From assembly GCA_015501605.1 (NCBI GenBank), contig JADNRZ010000030.1:124001-188000 (forward strand): DNA of 64,000 nt. The letters run 5' to 3'. This document shows positions 47,991 to 59,869 of the stretch, piece by piece. Source of the DNA: Panaeolus papilionaceus. Taxonomy: Eukaryota > Basidiomycota > Agaricomycetes > Agaricales. Every line of letters begins with the position of its first letter. Position 1 is the stretch's first letter. Position numbers and translations under genes: made by a program. The notes below the pieces were generated by a model, which saw only the letters and a program-made list of their open reading frames with translations, searched no databases and was not told the origin of the DNA.

Positions 47991-48092
47991 GTATTTTCGA
48001 TCTGTAGATTAAGTGATCGCAACAGAAGTCCTACCCAAATGAGGATTGTGTATCGAAGTTGTTACGATAGCTCCAGTAGTTAGGCCGCGCGA

Positions 48093-49488
48093 TTAACATT
48101 GTCCAGGTCCATTCCACAGCGAGTCGGTTGAGATGATGGTTGTCAATCGAAAAGCATCGTCATCGCACGAGGAATTCTCCCGCACCTTCGAAGATGCGTC
48201 GATCGCTAGACTATGCATGCTTCGAATGATGCGACAGGTCTAAGCATATGATCCAATGGTGCATGTCAATTAACAGTTCAGCAGGAAGAAAATGATGCTA
48301 CGTACCAGGACTGATATGAGGGTTGAAGAAACGCTAAAGACAAACAATGTAAGGCAAGATAAGGAGAGGACGATTGGATGAGGATACTGACGCAAAGAAA
48401 ATGAAGGGGTTTGCCACGTCGAAAGCGACATCTAAGGATATGTTGGCCGTGATGATTCCTAATTGCATCACATAGCGCCATTTCAAATCAGATATATCAC
48501 TGAGAGCTCATACAACAGTCACGTACCAAACAAGATGATGGAGACCCACGCGCCCTCATTAACCACCAGTCTTACAATCGGTACATGGCCACGTCCGATC
48601 TTCCTCTTTCTAAACATGCACAACCAGAGTAGGCAGTGTGCAACGATACAAGAGGTGCTACAGTTCCGGGATGAACAGCGTCAGCGAGGTGTTAGCGAGG
48701 CTAAATTACAATAAATACCCAATAGCAATCACATCACTTTTTGCCTGCCCCTGAAAGTATGCCTTGCAGCCACCGTCGAATGATTTTTCAGGATTCCTCA
48801 ACAGATATGATATACCATACAACGAAAGGACATCGGGAACCACTAGGAGAGGTACAAAAAGGAGCATGATAGGGTTTTGTTGATATAAAGCGTATGCTGC
48901 GTGAGTTATTGAACATAGACAGACGGTTAGCTGGCCTTGAAGGCTCACGCACAGTATAAAGGATCACTAGGCCGTCGTACCTCGCAAGAACAGGATGGTA
49001 TCCAATGCCGCGACCACAGTAGCAGTCTGGGCGAATAAAAAAATGAACCATATTCCACATAGCTGGGGGTCTACGCCATTTCGAGAGCGCCCGAGTATCA
49101 GATGAACCGAGCAATAATGCGCGCTGGTATTGTGATTTGTGATGGATTTCCCAGTGACGATTGAAGATACTCACATCTTTCCTATGATTTCGACGTACCT
49201 CGACACTACAAAGACAACTTTGTATGTATTAATTGGTCGTCTGTGGAGAAGGCCTTGATAATTAGCCAATGACAGGGATTAAATAAATACCAACGGCGGC
49301 TTACTTCCAGATATATGTAAATTCAAAACGACATGTCCACAGATAATCGCAAATCAACGCACAAATTGCAACCACTAGTTGCAGAACCTTTTAGCACACC
49401 CTCTTGGCATTGAGGAGATAGACGTGCGAGCTGGGATATGACATATCTGAAATTCAACAGTGCTAATTTTGTATTCTGGGAAAACCAT
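48093..49488 (-). CDS. Multi-pass membrane protein, paralogue 4 (DUF6533-like)
   Basis: It starts MVFPEYKISTVEFQICHIPA, as in paralogue 2. The first helix is VVAICALICDYLWTCRFEF, followed by TYIWK and RPINTYKVVFVVSRYVEIIG; the C-terminus is RIIRSMHSLAIDASS, then CDDDAFRLTTIISTDSLW. Where paralogue 2 has the first donor GTATGT, this copy reads GCACGT, so either a GC donor is used or splicing is damaged. The copy lies 16 kb from its relatives and between two direct repeats, as expected for a moved or ectopically duplicated segment. Role unknown. Confidence 0.6.
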
Positions 49489-49696
49489 TGTTGTCTGGCT
49501 GGATAAGTTCTAGTGTTAGATGTGAGCCCAAGTGTGAAAGAAGGAAGAAGTCAGGAAGAATTTACTGGTGTGTGCAAACTTGTACTTCCAACGCACTCGT
49601 GCAGGGCCAACGGTACTTGTGCATATGAACCCAAACGACAGTCGCTATGTACACTGAAACTAAACTACTGTACCTTTTAGATTATTCGGCGGGCGG

Positions 49697-49982
49697 TGGG
49701 ACATGGGACATGGATGTCGAACATTGACACCTGTCGACCTGGGGCGGAGCCTGCGAAATGTGGAAATTTCCGGGGGCCTAGGTAGGGTGCGCGATTTTGA
49801 CCCCCGACAAGCTTATCGCTGGCTCTTTGTTGAAGGACCAAAACAAAGAAGGGCATAAATCAGCACTAAAGGTGGGTTACACATGAGTTTCTCCGCCAAA
49901 AAGTATTTATTCTATTTTCTGTCGATTTACGTCATTTTTAAGCCGGTGTCTCACCTGGCCTGGCAGCCTGGGACATGGGACA
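49697..49982. repeat. TGGGACATGGGACA direct repeat pair
   Basis: The 14-mer occurs at 49697-49710 and 49969-49982, inside about 400 bp that paralogue 4's upstream DNA has and paralogue 2's lacks. The pair may mark the edges of an insertion. Confidence 0.45.
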
Positions 49983-50307
49983 AGTGATTCGATTCAGCGT
50001 CGTCGGTGGAACAGGGGACAGCCGAATGATTCGAAAGGATATAGTACTCAAGGGCCCAGCGTTGTTAACTGATCCCAATATAGTCAAAATATGACTCGGT
50101 ATTGGGAATTTGGGAAGTGGGTGCAACACATATGTAAGTTGAAGTAATTTCTGATTAAATCCTCCTCGACGCAGGTTCGCCTCCATTGGGTCTCCAATTC
50201 TCTGACAATTGTCGGATTTGAGGCTGACATACCCACTGTGCTGGTCGAGGAGTCACAACTTTTTTCGGCAAGCACACACATATTTAGTGTTTCGAACCTC
50301 TCTTGCT

Positions 50308-50640
50308 CCACACACTGGCAGAATTGGAGGGCAATGGAGAATCCGGGGAAGCATACAAATTAGAGAAATTCATGCACCGTAGTAACCCAGTGTCTTGCAT
50401 ATCTCGCAGTGTGCCGAGTCATACTTTGACTTCTGGGGAAATCGTGCAATGGAGTTGCCTAAACGAACCTAACCTAGTATAAAGCTATTCTACAGCTAGC
50501 TAAACGACTCCGGCGATCCCAAGAGGGCTCCTCGGCGAGCCCAACAGTTTGATACCCTACCTCCTTCTCGAGAAATCATAGGTATTCGAAACTAGCAGCT
50601 GTTTTTCTGTCTTATTCGTTATGACATCATACTCCGATCT
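50308..50640 (+). repeat. Direct repeat, right copy, flanking paralogue 4
   Basis: Aligns with 47665-47990 over about 330 bp (CACTGGCAGAATTGGAGGGC, GAAGCATACAAATT, AGTTTGATACCCTAC). Together the two copies bracket paralogue 4 and its 5' region. Confidence 0.65.
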
Positions 50641-50644
50641 GAGC

Positions 50645-52130
50645 GAGTTGCCCAAGGTTACATGTTAGTGGTGTGCGGGTCTTCTGCAAGTAGCGCCGAA
50701 CAACTGTGTTGGTAATTAGTCAACTTGTTGTGTCGGGATGCTGCCTCCAATGGACACTTTACGGTGTGTCCATTGTCCTTGGGTTTGTTTGGTGTACAAA
50801 ATAGGATTGTTCGCTGGATTCCACCAAGATTCCATTATTCAGTATTGTTCGTGAATAATGAAGTTGGTCACATAAACCGCTTTGGGTGGATTTGGCTGAG
50901 GTCGTGGGACTAGAGAATGCCAAGGCCAACGATCTTTGATAAATTAAATCTGGGCAAGCTTCGAGAGACCTTTCCTGAATATTTTCCTGTTTTTCTTTTT
51001 TATTTTACAGTCCCTGATTTTACGCCAGCTGGGGACTCAGTAACATAGAGTCCCTCTTATTTGAATCCACACCACATCCGCGTTCTCTTTTGACCCCCTT
51101 CTCTAGACCTTGGCAGCGCCCGCAGCATGTGGTGATGTTGCTTCAATCCGTACCGATTATTCGCGGGTGGTTTCAATGACGTTGTTCGAATCAGGAAGAA
51201 ACCCCATTTATGATGGTTGAATACCCCCACGCATCAACCCATTTATCTATCACCTTATCACAAAATAGGATGGTTTGTGATATCGTCCATATTCTCAGAA
51301 TTGGATGTCCTGTTTATTTGCGGGTCGAAAAGAAACCAAGGAGTCCTGTTGAGCAGAAACTCTGTACGTATGAGCCATCGCCGACCTTTATTGCGCCTCA
51401 AGGGTGGCCGCTCAACTTTCTGTCCATCTCGGAAGATGCATTTCTGTGTTTCCCGACTCTTCCGCACTCTTTATGTTAACAGTGTCCCTTTGTTCGGGTG
51501 CTGTATGGATAAAGAAGGCAGGTTTTTCCAGGTGAAGGATCCTTGGCGCTGCTTGGGAGTGTTTATTTCTGTATGTCTGTGTAGCGAGCGGCTCTAGATC
51601 ATGAATTTAAGTTTTAGCGACAGGATTGTCGACAAGTGCAAGTACCATACAGAGAGGGATTCAGAATGCGACATTGCCTTAAACCGAATATTCGAGATAA
51701 TAGACAGGCTTCGTGATATCACGATGACCATCGTCAATAGTCTGCCAGGCTTCAAAAGTTTGAAATTAAATACATCCGAACAAGCGGGTAGCTGGATGTA
51801 CGTCCAGTATGAACATAAGGTGACTATTTAGCCTGCCAATGTGCGTGATGACTCACGGATGGCCCTATACGTCTTTGGTGTTTCCATGCGCAACTCAGCT
51901 CATTGTTGCGAGAACTCGACCCCTCTGTTGAATTGTGGTTTATGTCGCTCAAATAAATGTTGAATGAATCGGCCCTCTTGGTATAAATAGGAAGGCCTTC
52001 TTTCTTGCCATTCCAGTTCGTTATCGCTCCCTTTCCTCGCGTCAATAGCCTTACCACCTCGGTAGGTAGAATGATTTCAATCTCACATGGAGCCACTGTT
52101 GATATATTTGCATAGGAACCCATATAACGT
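50645..52130. other. Gene-poor stretch
   Basis: Overlapping plus-strand ORFs of 126 and 76 codons (51217-51597, 51601-51831) have no recognised domain; the second reads CDIALNRIFEIIDRLRDITM, helical and possibly coding. Evidence is too thin to call a gene. Confidence 0.35.
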
Positions 52131-52132
52131 AC

Positions 52133-52441
52133 ATGACTTCACAACCAGGAAGCGCGGGTCTTGTAGGTGTTAGTGCTATTAATCATGGTAAATCTATGAA
52201 GAGGGGTAGAGATGGTGATGATGATGATGGAGAGCGTAGCTCGAAACGAGCACATATTGAAGAAGAAGGTGTTGAAAGGGCGATACTGCTTTTATTTAAA
52301 CTTCTGGGTGGTTTAAAACACAAGCCCCAGGATCTGACCCCGGAAAACCAGGCATTCGCTGACTATGTCCTTCGAAAGACCCTCATCCTTGTAGCCGATG
52401 ATGCGGTTAAGCTCTTCACCCCAACTTCGTCCAAGCCTTGA
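52133..52441 (+). CDS. Small hypothetical protein with acidic/NLS-like centre, 102 aa
   Basis: The single-exon ORF starts MTSQPGSAGLVGVSAI. KRGRDGDDDDGERSSKRAH looks like a bipartite nuclear signal wrapped around an acidic patch. The remaining half is a good amphipathic helix set (AILLLFKLLGGLKH, FADYVLRKTLILVADD). There is no family match. It is a plausible small nuclear protein, but single-exon and unsupported by neighbours. Confidence 0.45.
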   Translation: MTSQPGSAGLVGVSAINHGKSMKRGRDGDDDDGERSSKRAHIEEEGVERAILLLFKLLGGLKHKPQDLTPENQAFADYVLRKTLILVADDAVKLFTPTSSKP

Positions 52442-52932
52442 TACTTGATCCTTCGAGTTACTGGCAATTTCTTTTTTGACTCCATACCAAACTATTGACC
52501 TTTGCCTCTCTACGACAGTCCCATATCTTACGCACAGTCAAGAGGCTCGATACCTTTCCTTATTTTCTGTTATTTTATCTACCACTTGTTTGTACACCCC
52601 TGACTTCTATTGACTCCCATGAACGTTCCGCAGCATACCACAATTTCTTTTGTATACCACCAATGCATTTGACCACATCATAATATTATCAAATCTTTAG
52701 GGTTTTATTCTGTGTAGTTTTGCATTTTCTGATAATAACTGGCTTGATTATAATCCCCGCTTTCCCCAAGCTTTGCAATAGTATTGAAATGACCAACGCA
52801 TAAGTAAGCAGTGATCAGAGAGTAGTCCGAGCGCGAGTTGACCGAGAAGCCGATTCTCGCATGACCACAAAGTGTCATGTTTTCCCAACTCTCACAATAA
52901 AGGTCGTTGTTCGAGACCACGTATTATCGGGC

Positions 52933-53319
52933 TTAACAACTATGTATTTGACCCTCGACAACGTCCGTGTCCATTGTCATGCTCGAATAAAGTAGAGGGT
53001 CCAGTGCGAAGGATACGAAGTAGTGGGAATGAACATGGGAATGAACGCAGTGTCTGAGGCAATCCACCAAGTTCTGAGGGTGGATCAACCACCACTCCAC
53101 AGACCCTCCCAAGTACCCGATGTGCTTGTAACCTTTTAACATGTTTTCACAAGAATGGGTAGACTTTCCGGGAATGTGCATAATTGATGCTTTTAGACCC
53201 GCAAAGAGGAGTCGAGACGATTTCCGAAGACGAGGACCAATACGGGCGTAGTTAGAAGCGCGCAGGCATTGAAGAAAGAAAACATCGAAGGTCGAGTGTA
53301 GCGTCTTGGTGCTATTCAA
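52933..53319 (-). pseudogene. Possible F-box/LRR gene fragment
   Basis: The minus-strand ORF includes DVFFLQCLRASNYARIGPRL and CENMLKGYKHIGYLGGSVEW followed by WLIHPQNLVDCLRH. The HIGYL segment matches the fragment at 37.3 kb and the style of F-box leucine-rich tails. No F-box precedes it; it may belong to a ruined relative of the intact gene at 53.8-55.2 kb. Confidence 0.3.
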
Positions 53320-53807
53320 CTTACGCAGGTATTCGATAAATAAACCCGAGGAAACGAATCCAGAGAACAGAACATTCGTAGATTGCCTACGAGGAAGAAT
53401 TAATCAAGAATATTTTCTATCGGTATTTATCCCTCATTTCGTAGCATTTAAATATAATCTTGTGCTCCACCAAACTTTACTTGCTGGTCAGAGTCCAAAC
53501 GATCAAACCTCGAGCGTCTTTTCCACATCAATTTGAAATCGGTTTTTGCCGGTGGTAGCTGGTCAAGAAGCAGTATTCAAGCAGGCACCTTGTCCTGTGA
53601 GCATGGAGTCACAGTCGTTCAGATCAGAGCTTAAAGTGATAAACAATCGAAAGTGAGCTATGTAATGGCGCAAGGTGGTAGTAAGCACCCTATAAATTGG
53701 TAAGGAGCGTTTTACATCGTGTTGAACCCCGGGCCGTTCCCGGGCCACATTTGGTAATAGATTCAGAGCTCAGGATGAGTGGAGGGCGGAATAACTCAAT
53801 ATATTCA

Positions 53808-55237
53808 TCAGTTGTCACCAAAATACGAATAATCGACCTCAAAACTAAAATGAAAGGATTGGCGGAACAGAGGCTCAAAATGGGGAATTATGGAGGCCTT
53901 GAGCTCTTCGACATAATTGATAATCGATGGTGTACTCGCCCCCCTAAACCCCAGGATCAGTCGGACATCCCTCAAACACCTCCACGTGCCTTCTCTGACA
54001 CTATGCAAGGTCCCCAGATTGAATGCTTCAACTAGACCGAGCAGCTCCTTGCCCATCGCCATCGTTTTTCCAACCCGCCGTAGGTTGGCGAGTCCCTGAC
54101 GCTCCACCACCACGTGTATCTCCAATTGCTCCAGGATGTTTTCTTCCATAAACTTCATGGACGCTATGACTGAGTTCCGAAAGGTTTTGAACAGGTTTCT
54201 GAACGACCCTCCATCACAAATCACAGGCCGGACGGTGAAGCGCTTCAGCGTGCTCCTTTGGGGGTAGATTATGTCGCTTAACCATTTAGGGGTGCTAATG
54301 GAAGGGACTGTGGCCAAACAAGATTTCATGGACAATGGCGTGTCAAACCAGTGCACTGGCATATAAGGTGAATAGACGTACATTGCGACATACACCCGAT
54401 TTCAATCGTCAGATCCTCGAGATTTATAATGTGTTGCATCTGTATAAGCTCGAGCGTACCCAGATAGATATCCAACCTATCGATTTGTACCCCCAAGACA
54501 CGCAATTTGGAAAGAGGGAGAATGAACCCTCCAATTCCAATTATATGTGTCGCCAAGAGCGCTTTGGCTGCAGTGAGAGGACCAATACGGGGTTGCACTG
54601 TGTACATGGGCTGGTAAAGGTGCAGAGTGGATAGTTGGCATGGAAAAATGGAGATGTCCGTTGGCGTATGTTGGGCAAGCGAATTTTCGTATTTTTCAAC
54701 AAGGGTGAATTCGTGCAGTTTTAAGGATTGGAGACTTCTGATGCCTGCAATCTCTGTTACTGCTAGACCTCCGACGCCTTTGAGGGTAAGTTCCCGCAGC
54801 GATGAATGAGATGGTAGCTGCTGTAGTGCGGCTCGGAAGGATCGAGGAGGGATTGGAGGGAGTCTATATTCGCTAGTGTTAAAGGTTACTGCGAGGATAG
54901 TCAAATTAGGGAGTTTATTAAGGACCATGTCGTAGAGGCCTTCCTGCTCTGCCGGTGCTGGCACGACAGAGTGGGGAAATATTAGGCAGTGAATGTAAGA
55001 GGCAGCTGCGGTGTGTTGTGAGAAAAAAACAATGAGTTCAGACAGCGTTCGCCTGTTGCACGACGTCCCTGTGTTTGCTACACAGTCAATCTTGGAGAAG
55101 ACATATCTGCGGACCTGGATGCAGCAAAAAAGGGAGAGACTATGGAACTTCCAGACCGACTCCGTGTCTCCCTCGCTGGCCAGGATGGTAATAACCTCTT
55201 GGATGATGTCGTTTGGCATTGGGATGTTTGTGTCCAT
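53808..55237 (-). CDS. F-box/leucine-rich-type protein, 451 aa
   Basis: Exons 55237-54382 and 54307-53808 join across a 74-bp intron (GTACGT...CCACAG), giving IEIGCMSQFPSISTPKWLSD in frame. The start MDTNIPMPNDIIQEVITILA is an F-box-like helix, and FHSLSLFCCIQVRRYVF fits its second part. Leucine-rich segments follow: LPNLTILAVTF, HSSLRELTLKGVGG, IRSLQSLKLHEF and LSKLRVLGVQIDRLDIYLG. The C-terminal half has ILEQLEIHVVVERQGLANLR and ends VDYSYFGDN. Such proteins are probably substrate adaptors for SCF ubiquitin ligases. The whole reading frame is open after splicing. Plus-strand ORFs over it are shadows. Confidence 0.7.
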
Positions 55238-55244
55238 GGCACTC

Positions 55245-57540
55245 TTCTTTGCAGCTTCGCGAAGAAAATATCTGGTTGCTATAGAATATATTCTTCAATT
55301 GATATGAATAACGCTCCTACTTATCATACGAGTAATCCACACAATTCACTCTCGACGTTTAACACGCTCACATGACAAGCACCCAGCTGAGGGTAGTCGA
55401 TGTGGGTGCGTAACGCTGGGGCTGTGTTTGTGGGCGCGCGGAATGACGATAGGATATATATTTTACGAGCTTCTTTTTTAACAGGAGAAAAATCCAAGGC
55501 CTGTGCATTAATGTCGATGTTCTTGCTTCGAAGACTACATCTGGCGCTTATCTTGCCAATGGCGCGCTTTCGTAACGAAGCTTCACGCACCGTCATGACT
55601 AACGCGTCAGGGTGCATGTTCCCATCTTCGCCAAGCTGATTTTATTATTTACTAGCGTTAGAGTCCGCCCGGTTTTCTTCAGACGGACGCCAGATAGCTA
55701 AGGCCCTGACCGGATACGGGAATACAGCTGTTTTCTCTGTATTCTGCATTTTGATGGCTCGCAACTAGCCTCTGTCACAAATCATAACGCTTGAGGTTCG
55801 CTCAAAGTCGATGAGGTAACCTTATTTCGGTGGGTTAGAAGGCGATCTTTTTAACCACTTTCTGTCCCTGTTTGTCTGTAAAAAGACTACAAGCCAAATT
55901 TGGTGATAAAATTATTTGTAAATTTAAAAATATTCATAAAGACAGCTCGATATTCAGCTGGAAGAGTCACTGAAACTTAAAGCCGACGCCCCAGCGTGTC
56001 ACTCTGGAGTCACCCTGTCGAAAGAATACCATCAAAATACGGAATAACGTCTCACAAAAGGAAGTTGCCGACCGGCGTCGCACATGACCGCGTGACCGTG
56101 AATACTTTGTCGTGATCATGATGAATGGCAAGACTGCAAAGTTCCTCTGTCTTACCATTGCCGCCGACGATTGTGCTGGCATAAACATGACCGCTGGATG
56201 GAATGGACCAGATACACAGTATTCTGGCCATTTAAAGGTCCTGAACTCTTCAGTCACACTCAGTGCCCGGGGCGAGTACTTGGAGGTTTACAACCTTTCA
56301 TCATTTCATGCTCGTCTATATTCGTGGTATTGTCGTAATAAACAAGATGATGGAGTGGATGATCCCATAAAGACTGGAATCGTTTCTTTGAGCTAAAAAT
56401 GCTCAAGCTAGATGAACATATGAGCATCGGGAGATGGCGCACGACAATACATAGAAATGATGGTGGATCTTCCGAGTTTCTCCTACAGGAAGATAAACAA
56501 GGCTAAGGATGAAGCAGTTCAGCCGTAAATCACCTCCAGCTCAGCCAGGGACTCACATACCTCAGCCCAGGGCCCATGCTACACGTAGACCTACACATCC
56601 TCCAGCTACTTTCTTAGAATACGGAAACATTAGTGTTCACATTCTACAGAGATTGTTCTCTTTTCCAACCCGTTCATTGTTAATCAGCAACACAGCAACA
56701 CAGCATGCGCATTGATCATGAAGCATGCTACGACTTCATCTCCGAGATGCGACCAGAATTCAATGCCACTTGAAGCCCGCACATATGTATAACTTACTTC
56801 GAGATAGCCTGATAGTGTCATTTCCAAATGGAGTACTCGCGGCTTCTACACGATCATTATATTGGGCTTGGGCTGCAGATAGAAGCACCATCGTCGACAT
56901 GGCGTTAATGCGATAACCCACAACAAACCCCGGTTTTTATGTTGTGATCGTCTTAAGCACACACACAGGATCCCTAGAAATGGACAAGCATGTACCCTTT
57001 TTCACCCGAACGCATGATTATGATCCTTGAGCTTACATTTCAATGAGATTGAGTCGCATCTCAGCAATTCATCCATTTGCTATTAGCCAAGTCCATCAAG
57101 TTCCGGCTGACCAGACTCCATTGGAGTCGGGTGAACCAAAGTAAATGCACGCCCATCTGACAACTGGCACCTCTCATATTCTATTGAGAGGAGTTTTTGC
57201 AATGTGAAGAAGTCGACAAGGACTTAATGTAAACCCCAAAATGAGCAGCCTATACAACGATCACACGATAAGGAATAGAATGGCGAGGAGATAGGATATC
57301 GTTATAAAACGTAAAACAAACAAACAGGGATCTCAGAGTACATGATACATTACGAACATATCGGTCATTGCAATTGTGGTGTCAATAAATGGGGTATGGG
57401 GGTAGCCAATGGTAACGATGGAATAATGGGTGGACAAGGAAGAGGTACATATGAACAGGGGAAGTGTGCGGCAGAGAATGAACGAAACGAACGACAAGAT
57501 AAAGAAAGAAAGCAAGGTTTGGATATAGAGCCAAAACTCG
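55245..57540. other. Long intergenic stretch
   Basis: Short ORFs of 60-97 codons lie on both strands (for example 55617-55324 minus and 56112-56396 plus), with no domain or splice support. No repeat or tRNA is seen. Confidence 0.4.
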
Positions 57541-57547
57541 ACTTTCT

Positions 57548-59862
57548 TTAGTTCTTCTGTTCCTGCTCATCAGCAAAGCCGGCACGGCCACCCTTGCCAA
57601 TAGCGTTAAGGGTAGCCTCCCGTCTGTCAAGGGCACGGAAACTGTAAAAAGAGAATGAGAAGGTCAACACCTGTCTTGTAAACTGAGATAATAAAAGAAA
57701 AGACATACGTGATGAAGAAGATGGTACCAACGATCCAGGCAGTGACACCGAAAGAGCCAAACAACCAAGCAAATTTGGGCTCGGTGTTGACAGCAGTCAA
57801 GGCAAAGTTCAGGGCAGCAGAGAGGGCAACCTGGAACTGCGAGAAGGCCATGACGACAGACTTCATGCGCTCAGGAGCCTTGGTGAAAGCGTACTCGAGG
57901 GAAGTGATGGAGGCAAAGATCTCAGACATGCCGACGAGAATGTAAGGACCTGAAACGACCCAGACGTTGATAGGCGAAGGGAGGTAGTTTCCAGCAGCAT
58001 CACGGCACTCAGCGGGCTCATTGTCGTGGCAGGGAGAGGTCTTGTAGATGAAGTGCTGAAGGACAGCAGCGTAAAGCATAGCAAGACCAGCGACGATGAA
58101 ACCGGCGTAGATACGCTTAATGGGAGTGAAGTTAATACCGCGACGACGGAGGAAGGGATAGATGAGATGGTCGAAGATGGGAATCATGATGATGATACTG
58201 ATGGGGTTCAGGTTCCTGAGGGAAACATAGAGTTAGCTATGGAAAAAAAAATTGGGACGAGAAAAAAAAACATACTGGATGAGATCGTTGGGGGTACCGT
58301 TCAAAGTCATTCCAGCAGCGACAGTTCCAAGGTTACCATCGATTTGAGAGTAGCCTAGAAAAAAACAGAGGTCGATTAGTGAGCTGAATTGAGGCCAGCC
58401 AGGGAGAAGACGACGTACAGAGCCAGAAGAAGGGGAAGAACAAGAAGACACCGCAAGCATTGCATGTACGGGCGACCTCAGCAACGAAAGTGTCATCCCA
58501 GGTCATTTTAGAAGGAAGCTGGTCCTTGGCATAGAACGCTGTTGGTGGGGTAAAATTAGACGAGAACATTGACGAGAGATACGACTATGTCACTTACAAG
58601 GCTTAGCAGGATCCCAGAATCCAGGAGCGCGGATGTTGCGGATGGTGGTAACGGGGTTGAAAGACCAGGCGGGTGCAAGAGCTCGATTGATCACACGTAC
58701 ACTCTCCAAAAGAACCGATCCACGAGGAGGGGTCTTGACATAGTGCTTCTTTCCGGCGAGCAGAACGAGAGGGACGATGCAGAAGATGGCGGTGGGGACA
58801 AGGTATGCGACCCAGAAACCGTTATCGCGGGCAAGGAAAGACGCAGAGATGGCACCACAAGATCCAAAGTTGATACCGGCGTAGAACCAGAGATAGATAC
58901 TCTGGATGGTAACGGCAGGAGACTTGATGACGGTTTCACCGGAAGGAAGAATTTCTGGTGGACGCCACATCAGGTGTTGAATAAAAAAGCGAGCTAGGTC
59001 AAAAACATACCTTTGCGGAGCTTTCCAGTGTACTGCTCGGCGATCATGGGGGAGACGTTGGCCTTGATACTACCAGCACCGAGACCCTATGAAAGGGTTA
59101 ATAGGCAGTAGAATTTAACGTATCGCCCAATTTACCATGATCACAATAGAGAGAGCAAGGAGGCCCAAAGCAGCATCAGGTTTTGCGATAGAGTCTGGGG
59201 TAGCGGAAGCGACTAAGATGATATGACCGACTCTGAACCGAATAATGAGCTCCCATGCATAAAGGAAAACAAATGTGTCTTAACGTACAAGCAAACAACA
59301 GAGAATATCATAATGGTGTTGTAGCGGCCCCACTTGGTGTCAGCGAGGACACCACCAATGAAGGGAGTGATGTACACCCAGAAGGTGTTGAAGGTACCTA
59401 ATGCAAAGTTAAGAATGGCGAACAGGGGAGAAATGGCCTGACATCACTCACGGATAGAGAAGGAGACAGGTTGGCCCTTGTTCAGAGCACCAGCGACACC
59501 ACCGAGAGTGTTATTGACGACGGCACCCGTTCTTGAGCCTGGGGGGAGTTCGGAGCGAATGTAGTTGTTGAAGATGTTAGTCGTGCCGTAGTAGGACCAT
59601 CTACAAAGTAAAGGTGAGCTGGGAACACAAAAGGGAGAGTGTTGAAAGAAACGAACCGCTCAGCGAACTCAACCAGGATAACCAACCAAGCAGACCATGG
59701 AAGCTTGTCAGAGACATGCCTGTAGGTGTCCAGGTCTTGCTGCGTTACACCCTCTGAACCCTCGATGAAGCTTTGATTGTCGAACTTCTCATCATCGATG
59801 GACGCGACCTCCTTGGCATTAGCGAGCGCTTTCTCGTGCGATTTCTCGTCGATGGAGGTCAT
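57548..59862 (-). CDS. PTR2: PTR2-type proton/peptide transporter, 597 aa
   Basis: Ten exons join in frame: 59862-59657, 59600-59452, 59397-59289, 59232-59136, 59086-59011, 58954-58598, 58538-58419, 58354-58276, 58215-57709 and 57641-57548. The first splice (donor GTTCGT) creates EFAERWSYYGTTNIF, the ER..YYG signature of the POT family. Other marks are FNTFWVYITPFIGGVLADTK, GLGAGSIKANVSPMIAEQYT, FYAGINFGSCGAISA and FASITSLEYAFTKAPERMKS, the last being the second POT signature. About 12 membrane helices are expected, with a cytoplasmic N-tail rich in Lys and acid residues and a C-tail ending DEQEQKN. It imports di- and tripeptides with protons across the plasma membrane. The symbol follows the yeast family name; true orthology is untested. 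Confidence 0.93.
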
Positions 59863-59869
59863 GATGTGG

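Noticed and set aside
53697..54035. Plus-strand 112-codon ORF
   Set aside because: Antisense to the well-supported second exon of the F-box gene.
57342..59000. Plus-strand ORFs over the peptide transporter
   Set aside because: They are shadows of the spliced, conserved minus-strand gene.
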